Assembly (NCBI GenBank): GCA_016840025.1
Contig: JAEOTF010000401.1
Span: forward strand, 1 to 15,869
Origin: Candidatus Hodarchaeota archaeon
GTDB lineage: Archaea; Asgardarchaeota; Heimdallarchaeia; Hodarchaeales; YT1-039
Direction of reading: 5' to 3'
DNA: 15,869 nucleotides
The notes under the pieces were generated by a model. It worked only from the letters and a program-made list of their open reading frames with translations, had not been told where the DNA came from and did no database searches. The position numbers and the translations under genes were made by a program. How positions within the stretch are numbered: position 1 is the stretch's first letter; each line of letters opens with the position of its first letter. Shown here one piece after another: positions 1 through 5,687 of the stretch.

Positions 1-74
1 AGTTATTTGGCGAAGAGTACATCAATAAGTTATTAAGGCAAAAGCGGTTCTCTCCAGTCCAGAACGTACAATAG
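1..74 (+). CDS. Possible 3' end of a protein-coding gene, truncated by window start
   Basis: Reading from base 3, an open frame gives 23 residues with charged, soluble character (LFGEEYINKLLRQ, then KRFSPVQNVQ) and ends in TAG at 72-74. A T8 tract follows 14 bases later, which is how an archaeal gene would end. The frame converges on the flippase gene. Nothing in so few residues identifies a family. Glycan-locus context would allow a glycosyltransferase or modifying enzyme, but that is inference only. The other plus frames hit stops sooner, and the minus strand offers no convincing start here. It could still be noncoding. Confidence 0.35.
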   Translation, partial: LFGEEYINKLLRQKRFSPVQNVQ

Positions 75-88
75 AAAGGATAATGAAG

Positions 89-102
89 TTTTTTTTAAAA
101 AA
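89..102. terminator. Two-sided oligo-T/oligo-A terminator between convergent genes
   Basis: The plus strand reads T8 (89-96) directly followed by A6 (97-102). On plus the T-tract lies 14 bases after the stop of the partial gene. On minus the complementary T6 begins immediately after the flippase TGA (103-105). Archaeal RNA polymerase terminates at U-tracts without needing a hairpin, so one 14-base element can serve both transcripts. Function is inferred from position and composition. Confidence 0.45.
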
Positions 103-1407
103 TCAAGGAGAAGAAACTCTATCATAAGAAATTGAATTAGTAGAGCTTATGAAATCGTAATAGAGAGTAAAGAGCAAAGATACCACAAATCCCCCTAATA
201 CACACCCTAGTAGAATTGTTTGAACTATCCATAGAGATGTATGAAGTAAAATTATTAATATTAACTCACAGAAGGGAAAGAGAAAAACAGGGAATAGAAC
301 AATATATCTTCTCATTGCAAGGTTATAACTGACTACAACTCTTAATAGACTAAAGACCACCATAATTAGAGAAAAATAGCGCACAAGAGAAGTCGCTCCT
401 GCAAAGGATTCCCCATAAATTATCAATACAGGAATATCTGGCCAGAAGAAGAATCCAAGGAAGATAAAAAAGGATAGAACCCCTGTAACCAATAATCCCT
501 CAAAAAGGACTCGTAGAGTTTGCATTTCACGAGTCCGATAACCTGTTGTTCGGGGGACTATTATTACTACCAGAGAACCAGGTAAATAGACTATTATTTT
601 TCCGATATTGGATGCTGCTGCATAATAACCAGCATCGTTAGCTGAAAAAAATGCCTTAGTTAGTACAAGATCAATTTGAGTGAATAAGAGTAGACCAAAT
701 GATATTAAAAGAATTGGAAGGATTTCAGTGAACAGATCTTTGTAGTTGACTTCTATAGATGAGGCTTCGTCTTGTTGTCTAAAAAAAAGTTCCCGTAAGT
801 AGAAAAAAGCAATCATATGAGCGAGAATTGGACCTGCAAGAAAAGCACTAGCAACTATATCTACACCTAAACTTAGACTAACAAAAATAATACCTAGGAC
901 TAGTTTCATTATTGATGAAAAAACTAAAACAATAGAATAGAAGAGCTCACGACGGATTCCCAAGAGTGTACCTCTAATTACAGGAGAGATTGCTGAGAAG
1001 AATATTTGGGCAATAAAGATAAACACAATAGTAGAGGGGAGATTCAGGCTTTTAAGTAACTCAACGCCAAAAAAAAGGATAACTATGATGAATAACAAGG
1101 CAATTAGGATTAATTTCAGAATTAACGCACGAATAAAAGCAGGTATTGCCATTTTATTGTTTTCAGAAGCAAGCTCTGCGACTCGACGACTAACAGCAGT
1201 TTCGATGCTAGCGCCTGGAAAAGTGAGGATCACAATAATTGAAACCGTTGCAGCGAGGGTTGAATAATCAGCGGGTCCAAGAACTCGTCCAATGATTACT
1301 TGAAAGAAAAAGTTGCAGATATTAACGATAGTACTTCCAATGAGGATGTAATGCCCCCCTTTCAGGAGATCTATCTGTTGGGTCCTTTTATGAAAAATTT
1401 TAAGCAT
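103..1407 (-). CDS. Polysaccharide / lipid-linked oligosaccharide flippase (Wzx-like, MOP superfamily)
   Basis: This 434-residue, very hydrophobic protein has about a dozen predicted membrane helices separated by short basic loops. The first helix follows a short basic N-terminus and leads into the sequence GRVLGPADYSTLAA, which matches the helix 1-2 region of oligosaccharide flippases, where a G-R-x-L-G-P-x-x-Y/F pattern is typical. Length is normal for the family. The expected role is moving polyprenyl-linked sugars from the cytoplasmic to the outer membrane face. ATG at 1405-1407 is chosen because the first helix follows naturally and a TATA-like box lies about 35 bases upstream. The upstream minus gene ends 250 bases away, so this gene probably has its own promoter. 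Its neighbours are glycosyltransferases, as expected. The substrate cannot be read from sequence. Family call is strong. Confidence 0.9.
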   Translation of the reverse strand: MLKIFHKRTQQIDLLKGGHYILIGSTIVNICNFFFQVIIGRVLGPADYSTLAATVSIIVILTFPGASIETAVSRRVAELASENNKMAIPAFIRALILKLILIALLFIIVILFFGVELLKSLNLPSTIVFIFIAQIFFSAISPVIRGTLLGIRRELFYSIVLVFSSIMKLVLGIIFVSLSLGVDIVASAFLAGPILAHMIAFFYLRELFFRQQDEASSIEVNYKDLFTEILPILLISFGLLLFTQIDLVLTKAFFSANDAGYYAAASNIGKIIVYLPGSLVVIIVPRTTGYRTREMQTLRVLFEGLLVTGVLSFFIFLGFFFWPDIPVLIIYGESFAGATSLVRYFSLIMVVFSLLRVVVSYNLAMRRYIVLFPVFLFPFCELILIILLHTSLWIVQTILLGCVLGGFVVSLLFTLYYDFISSTNSISYDRVSSP

Positions 1408-1657
1408 AGCCAGGATATTCCGACCTCTTTCTACCTTAATATATTATAGGGGGAAATAATTTCTGAATAAGGGAGACAAATTCCCTTTTAGAAGGAAAGA
1501 AACTGTTTTTTTTGGTTGTTAAGCTTATTTAAACATGATGAAATATAAAAACACATGAGTTTTTAATTTAGACTCTTGAAAAAATGAATATTTAGCTTGA
1601 AGGAAAATTTTGGATCTCGTAACTTATTCTTAATTCAGCTAGAAAGCAGAAGAGACA
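1408..1657. other. Intergenic region between two minus-strand genes; no gene seen
   Basis: This 250-base AT-rich gap separates the GT4 stop (1658) from the flippase start (1407). Apart from the TATA-like box at its left end I see no coding frame, hairpin terminator or RNA gene. A T8 run (1505-1512) faces the plus strand, so it does not end either flanking gene. Confidence 0.5.
1434..1450 (-). promoter_or_regulatory. TATA-like promoter of the flippase gene
   Basis: On the minus strand this reads CCTATAATATATTAAGG. Its centre lies about 35 bases upstream of the flippase ATG, which would put the transcript start about 9-10 bases before the codon, a short archaeal leader. A GAGGTC hexamer lies between box and start but would be at or upstream of the transcript start, so it is probably not a ribosome site. 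Inferred from spacing only. Confidence 0.4.
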
Positions 1658-2776
1658 TTAAGAGTATTTTTTGGTAATTTCTCTCTTTACTATATACATA
1701 GCCTTCTCAGCTGATTTTTCCCAACGAAACTTTTCTGACCAAGTTAATGCTTTTTCCGAAAGTTGTTCTCTTAGGCTAACTGAACTTAAAATTTGTTCAA
1801 GCTTTTCAGCAAGGGAGTGGGGATCACCATAACGAAATAAAAGACCAGTTACTCCGTCGACAACAGAATCACGGAGTCCTGGGACATTTGCAGCAATGCA
1901 AGGGGTACCGCAAGCATTTGCCTCGATTACAACTACACCCCATCCTTCTTTTTGAGAAGGTTGAATCATAACAATGGTCTTTTGTAGAAGAGCTATCTTT
2001 TGCTCTTCAGAAACATATCCCAAGAATTTTACTTTATTTTCAAGGTTCTTTGTTTTTATAATTTCTTTTAATACACTTATATAATCTCCCCTTCCAGCAA
2101 TCACCAGCTTAAGATTAGGAAAGCGTTCATGAATGAGAAAAAAAGCAAGCAATAACGTTTCAATGCTTTTATACTTCTTTACTCGACCAAGATATAAAAT
2201 AAAAGGCTCATCTTTTTGACCCTTAGGTGAAATTACAGAATGGAGAGACAATTCTACACCATTATAGATTATAGAAAGATTTCTTTTTTTAAAACCTAGA
2301 GTAATCAGCTCTTCCAGCGAACTTGGGGAAACAGTAATACAATGAATAGAGCGATATAATAAGGACATAAGTTTAGACTCTAAAAACACGCCAATCCAAT
2401 TCAATGGAAATTTCATTTCTTTATGGAAAACTTCAATATGAACATGATGAACGATAAGAATCTTGGATTTCAGTGGTGCAAATAATGGTGAGAAAAATGG
2501 GATGCCATTTTCACAATCAAGAATAATATCATACTTCTTACTTTGTATTAAGACCTTCAAGGCAGTCCATAGGTATACGCCATATTTACCGCCTTTTCGT
2601 TGGATGTGAACACCAGCCAGAACTTCCTGTTTCTTGCAGCCCGGATATGTGCCACAAAACCAAGTCACTTCATGCTTTTGGGAGATCCAAATAACAGAAA
2701 GAGCCCTTAGATATTCTTCACACCCACCTGCCTGAGGATGGGTAGGATCGCGCCAATTTAGTATTAGAATTCGCAA
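1658..2776 (-). CDS. GT4-family glycosyltransferase
   Basis: This 372-residue GT-B-fold enzyme should transfer a sugar from a nucleotide donor to a lipid-linked glycan on the cytoplasmic side. The N-terminal half carries the glycine-rich acceptor loop QAGGCEEY (about residues 15-22) and the linker LYLGRVKKYKSIETLL begins the donor domain. The C-terminal half has the EX7E signature of the family, E277 and E285 in EGWGVVVIEANACGTP, which positions the nucleotide sugar. Length is normal. Translation starts at TTG (2774-2776). The protein then opens with the first beta strand MRILILNW as expected, and a GGCTGATC stretch just upstream resembles the archaeal GGTGATC ribosome site. It follows the GT2 gene after 44 bases in the same direction, so the two are probably co-transcribed. 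The donor and acceptor sugars are unknown. Confidence 0.93.
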   Translation of the reverse strand: MRILILNWRDPTHPQAGGCEEYLRALSVIWISQKHEVTWFCGTYPGCKKQEVLAGVHIQRKGGKYGVYLWTALKVLIQSKKYDIILDCENGIPFFSPLFAPLKSKILIVHHVHIEVFHKEMKFPLNWIGVFLESKLMSLLYRSIHCITVSPSSLEELITLGFKKRNLSIIYNGVELSLHSVISPKGQKDEPFILYLGRVKKYKSIETLLLAFFLIHERFPNLKLVIAGRGDYISVLKEIIKTKNLENKVKFLGYVSEEQKIALLQKTIVMIQPSQKEGWGVVVIEANACGTPCIAANVPGLRDSVVDGVTGLLFRYGDPHSLAEKLEQILSSVSLREQLSEKALTWSEKFRWEKSAEKAMYIVKREITKKYS

Positions 2777-2820
2777 AATGATCAGCCCTTGTGGATAGGG
2801 AGAAGATTATATCCTTTATA

Positions 2821-3696
2821 TTAGGAAGTATTGAATTTACGTGATCTATTATTAGACCAATGTAAGAAAAACCAAATTTTAAGAATAGCAAGTAGCATAT
2901 TTGGAATAGCAGACCTTAAAATTAGTTTTGAACCCTCTTTATTTATCCAGACTATTGGGGATTCAACAACTACCTTATTTGCTGATTTCAAGGTGTAGAG
3001 GACATAAAGATCAAATGTCCAACCATGAAAACGTAGATTTCTTAGGACAGGGAGAATGTCCTTCCTATAAAACACCTTTGCCCCACATTGAGTATCGTAA
3101 TAAGGTAAATCTAAGAGAAAACGAGCTAAAAGGTTAAAGGATCGACTGGCAATCCGTCTTCGAAGGGGAAGATTTCCGAGGATCCGAGAATTCGAGAGAT
3201 AACGAGAGCCAATTACGCCCACAGCTTGTAATTTCGAATGAAGTTTAACAAGTCGATCTAATTCAGAAGGAGATGTAGAACCATCAGCATCGACCCAAGC
3301 AATTACTGGAGCTTTAGAAACCATGGATCCAACTTTAATTGCACCACCTTTGCCTATCCTCGAAGGAACATTGATTGAGTCAATTAAAGGGTATTTAGAA
3401 GCAATGTGATGTACTATCTCAACGGTACGATCGGTACTTCCATTTATTATCACTATGATTTCAGTAGAGGAAGATTTATCTACAATAAAGTAACGGGAAT
3501 AAGATTCAAGAGTTGAAGCTATACGGGCTTCTTCATTATGGGCGGGAATTACAATAGAAAGCTTCAGGGGATCACTATTAACCCGAGAACGCTTTTTTAT
3601 TGTATTTTTTAGCGATAATTCTCTTTCAAGTTCTAACTTAGCCTCTTCATTTTGAGGTTTTGATGATACAGACATTATATTAAGCCTGAATAGCAA
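2821..3696 (-). CDS. GT2-family glycosyltransferase, dolichyl-phosphate glucosyl/mannosyltransferase-like
   Basis: The GT-A-fold domain begins at LKLSIVIPAHNEEARI (about residue 45). It then shows NGSTDRT, the metal-binding D136-A-D138 in WVDADGST, the family-typical DTQCGAKVF, and GWTFDLYVLY. These last two match the DPG-synthase / Alg5 branch, which loads glucose or a similar sugar onto polyprenyl phosphate from a UDP-sugar. A hydrophobic stretch near the C-terminus (MLLAILKIWFFL) may hold it at the membrane. The first 44 residues are a charged extension without a known domain. The longest frame starts at TTG (3694-3696), but the in-frame ATG at 3673-3675 (MSVSSKPQ) is more likely and shortens the protein to 284 residues. 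Numbering here uses the TTG. It is divergent from the small ribbon-helix-helix-like gene and probably heads the transcript that includes the GT4 gene. Confidence 0.9.
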   Translation of the reverse strand: MLFRLNIMSVSSKPQNEEAKLELERELSLKNTIKKRSRVNSDPLKLSIVIPAHNEEARIASTLESYSRYFIVDKSSSTEIIVIINGSTDRTVEIVHHIASKYPLIDSINVPSRIGKGGAIKVGSMVSKAPVIAWVDADGSTSPSELDRLVKLHSKLQAVGVIGSRYLSNSRILGNLPLRRRIASRSFNLLARFLLDLPYYDTQCGAKVFYRKDILPVLRNLRFHGWTFDLYVLYTLKSANKVVVESPIVWINKEGSKLILRSAIPNMLLAILKIWFFLHWSNNRSRKFNTS

Positions 3697-3759
3697 ATCT
3701 ACTTAAATCTATTAATTTATTTTCCGAAGTAACTTTATGAGAAAAATAGGCGGCATTTA
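3676..3759. promoter_or_regulatory. Divergent promoter region
   Basis: These 84 bases separate the GT2 gene (minus) from the ribbon-helix-helix-like gene (plus) and must hold promoters for both. On plus, TTAATTTAT at 3712-3720 is a reasonable TATA box about 44 bases before the ATG at 3760, and a weak AGGCGG ribosome site lies at 3748-3753. On minus, an ATTTAAGT-like stretch lies about 26-34 bases before the ATG at 3675. A tandem 10-base repeat sits between them. Strengths and exact starts cannot be judged by eye. Confidence 0.4.
3695..3714. repeat. Tandem 10-base direct repeat in the divergent promoter, operator candidate
   Basis: AAATCTACTT at 3695-3704 is followed without gap by AAATCTATTA at 3705-3714, matching at 8 of 10 positions including an identical AAATCTA. 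Repeats one helical turn apart place two half-sites on the same DNA face, as ribbon-helix-helix dimers often require. The adjacent plus gene encodes such a protein, so this could be its own operator. The region is AT-rich and chance cannot be excluded. Confidence 0.3.
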
Positions 3760-3999
3760 ATGAAAATAGTTACAAGATCGAAAAAAACATGCAAAATTGA
3801 AATTCCTAGACCATTATATGAAAAAATAAAGAAACTATTACCGATTTTGCCTGAGAAGGACATCACAACTGTAGTGATTAGAGCTATAGATGAATATTTG
3901 TCTAACTATAACTTGGGCACTAAAGAAAAACCAAATGATTATTCCGATAAAGAAGAAGAGCAAATAAAAGCACGGTTAAAAGCCCTCGGTTATTTATAG
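3760..3999 (+). CDS. Small ribbon-helix-helix-like protein with sulfatase-type C-terminal tail
   Basis: This 79-residue soluble protein has an N-terminal half with the ribbon-helix-helix layout. A beta strand (CKIEIPRP, about residues 11-18) leads into helix A (LYEKIKKLLPIL), a turn, and helix B (TTVVIRAIDEYLSNY), as in CopG/MetJ-type repressors. A charged linker (about 50-65) follows, and the protein ends EEEQIKARLKALGYL. That tail closely matches the last residues of the sulfatase-fold protein encoded at 5688-7088. A plain repressor would not need it. It lies 57 bases before the phosphodiesterase gene and is probably co-transcribed. It could be an autoregulator of the block, or an adaptor that binds the same partner as the sulfatase tail. 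ATG start with a weak AGGCGG site. Expression as a protein is well supported by the conserved tail; the role is unknown. Confidence 0.8.
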   Translation: MKIVTRSKKTCKIEIPRPLYEKIKKLLPILPEKDITTVVIRAIDEYLSNYNLGTKEKPNDYSDKEEEQIKARLKALGYL

Positions 4000-4049
4000 T
4001 TACTTAATTTCTGATGTATATGTAATTTTGAGAAAAAGACCTCAGTTGG

Positions 4050-4064
4050 TATAATAGTGGGTTT
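4050..4064 (+). repeat. First copy of a 15-base element shared by the two hydrolase genes
   Basis: TATAATAGTGGGTTT lies across the GTG start assigned to the phosphodiesterase. A copy differing at one base precedes the sulfatase gene at 5670-5684. In the second copy the same GTG runs into a stop after two codons and cannot be a start. The element may therefore be a leader or translation signal rather than coding sequence here too. A TATA-like ATGTATATGT lies about 40 bases upstream. Confidence 0.4.
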
Positions 4065-5559
4065 ACATCGAGTGATGATCATGGGGATCGATGGAGGATC
4101 CTGGGATATCATTGATCCATGGATCAAGTTAGGAAAGCTTCCTACCTTCGCTAAACTACAAAAAGAAGGATCTTGGGGGGTACTCCGCTCTACAATTCCA
4201 CCACTTTCACCTATTGCATGGACTTCTATGTTCACTGGTGTAAATCCTGGTAAACATGGAATCTATGGGTTTGTGAAAATTAAAGATGGTACCTATGATA
4301 TAACACCTGTATCCGCAAAAGACCGCAAAGCGAAGCCGCTTTGGACTGTGGTTTCAGAATTTGACAAAAGAGTAATAGTTATCAATGTGCCAATCACATA
4401 TCCGCCTGATCCTGTCAATGGGATTATGATATCGGGATTAGGAGCACCTTCAAAAAATGCAAATTTTGTATATCCTGCAAGTTTCAAAGGAGAAATATTC
4501 AAAAATATCCCTTCTTATGATATTGATTTTGATGAAGAACTCTTCCGACTTACAGGAAATAAGAAACAGTTATTAAATAAAATTATAACCGTTATGGAAG
4601 CTAGAGAACATTTGGTCCATTGGTTACTTCAAAGAGAACAATGGGTGCTTTTTATTATCATTTTTCGAGCTCCTGATGTCATACAACATTTCTTTTGGAA
4701 TAAACCACCAGTATTATTAGCAATTTATCAAATTCTAGATAGAATTATTTCCCGAATCCGACAAAAGCTTAATGAAAATGAAACCACATTAATTATCTGT
4801 TCTGATCATGGGTTTGAAAGAGTAATATGGCACATAAATATGTATAACTGGCTTAGAAGTCTAGGTTTGCTCAAGTTTCGAAGAGAAATTAGACCAGTGA
4901 GACCTAATATAAAATTCATATCTCCTGAAGCAATTCAAAGATCACTCCTCCAATTGAGGATGCGTAATTTTGTGTGGAAAATCAAGAAAAGTTCCCTTCT
5001 TAGCAGAATCCTCCGATCTCAAGGTCTTATAGGAACTTATTTTGATGTTGATTGGCAACAAACGAAAGCATTTTTTGTCCCAGGAACATATAGCATGATT
5101 CAAGTAAATCTAAAAGGGAGAGAACCCAAAGGCACTGTTCTCCCTCAAGAATATGAACAAATCCGAACTAAAATTATTTCAGCAAGTGATAAGCTTATCG
5201 AGCCAAAAAGTGGAAAGAAAGTAATTAGAAGGGCATATAAAAAAGAAGAGATCTATAAGGGAGATAATATCGGTCAAATTCCAGATATCATACTACAGAA
5301 GTCTTCAGGAATTGAGTTTTTTGCAGAAAAGACATCTAGAAGAATTTTCAATTCACCTATGCAAGGAAATGTATACCGACCAGGCGATCATTGCGAAAAA
5401 GGTATGATAGCGATGGCTGGACCAGCTATTCCTCATAACTATCAAATTAATCCCCAAATCACTGATATATTTCCTACAGTCATTGAACTTCTAAAATTAT
5501 CTGCGCCCATATCGATAGATGGAAAATCAATCCTTCAATCCATGAAAGAGGAGACATAA
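4057..5559 (+). CDS. Type I phosphodiesterase / nucleotide pyrophosphatase-like hydrolase (AP superfamily)
   Basis: This 500-residue protein has the full alkaline-phosphatase-superfamily metal set. D12 is in MGIDGG. S51 in PPLSPIAWTSMFTG aligns with the catalytic Thr of nucleotide pyrophosphatases, followed by NPGKHGIYGF. D207 and H211 are in PDVIQHFF, D250 and H251 in CSDHGFE, and H445 in GDHCEKG. Such enzymes bind two metals, usually zinc, and cleave phosphodiesters or transfer phospho groups. In a glycan locus a phosphate-containing sugar or lipid substrate is likely but unproven. I see no signal peptide, so it may act in the cytoplasm or on a membrane substrate. The start is uncertain. 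GTG at 4057 gives this length, while GTG at 4072 gives MMIMGIDGG, closer to the usual N-terminus. It lacks the LGYL tail found on its two flanking gene products. A T7 tract follows the stop. Confidence 0.88.
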   Translation: MGLHRVMIMGIDGGSWDIIDPWIKLGKLPTFAKLQKEGSWGVLRSTIPPLSPIAWTSMFTGVNPGKHGIYGFVKIKDGTYDITPVSAKDRKAKPLWTVVSEFDKRVIVINVPITYPPDPVNGIMISGLGAPSKNANFVYPASFKGEIFKNIPSYDIDFDEELFRLTGNKKQLLNKIITVMEAREHLVHWLLQREQWVLFIIIFRAPDVIQHFFWNKPPVLLAIYQILDRIISRIRQKLNENETTLIICSDHGFERVIWHINMYNWLRSLGLLKFRREIRPVRPNIKFISPEAIQRSLLQLRMRNFVWKIKKSSLLSRILRSQGLIGTYFDVDWQQTKAFFVPGTYSMIQVNLKGREPKGTVLPQEYEQIRTKIISASDKLIEPKSGKKVIRRAYKKEEIYKGDNIGQIPDIILQKSSGIEFFAEKTSRRIFNSPMQGNVYRPGDHCEKGMIAMAGPAIPHNYQINPQITDIFPTVIELLKLSAPISIDGKSILQSMKEET

Positions 5560-5572
5560 TTAATTAAGAATA

Positions 5573-5579
5573 TTTTTTT
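5573..5579 (+). terminator. Oligo-T tract after the phosphodiesterase gene
   Basis: A T7 run begins 13 bases after the TAA stop at 5557-5559. With a 128-base gap before the next gene this could end part of the transcription, giving separate control of the sulfatase-fold gene. No supporting hairpin is needed in archaea, and none is obvious. Confidence 0.3.
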
Positions 5580-5669
5580 AAGGCGTTCACAGATTCTCAT
5601 TGGCTAGCACTTGAAAGAAAAGCCTTTTGCTTGTTTATGAATAACTAGTCATCATAAAGAAAGACACTG

Positions 5670-5684
5670 TATTATAGTGGGTTT
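5670..5684 (+). repeat. Second copy of the 15-base element, just before the sulfatase-fold gene
   Basis: TATTATAGTGGGTTT matches the copy at 4050-4064 at 14 of 15 positions and ends three bases before the ATG at 5688. A TATA-like TTTATGAATAA about 40 bases upstream of its GTGGG core resembles the layout of the first copy. It could be part of a short leader or an unusual ribosome-binding context. Function is unknown. Confidence 0.4.
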
Positions 5685-5687
5685 CTA

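Noticed and set aside
1505..1512. T8 tract as a terminator
   Set aside because: It faces the plus strand, while both flanking genes are on minus and no plus-strand gene ends nearby.
2928..3137. Plus-strand open frame opposite the first GT2 gene
   Set aside because: The opposite strand encodes conserved GT2 motifs across the same stretch, so this is a shadow.
3427..3456. INGSTD instead of (D/N)DGSTD in the first GT2 enzyme, thought to be an inactivating change
   Set aside because: Many GT2 enzymes carry Asn at this position (NNGSTD-type motifs), and the metal-binding DAD is intact, so inactivity is not supported.
5618..5628. Small palindrome AAAAGCCTTTT as a hairpin terminator
   Set aside because: The stem is only five weak pairs with a one-base loop, and no T-tract follows it.
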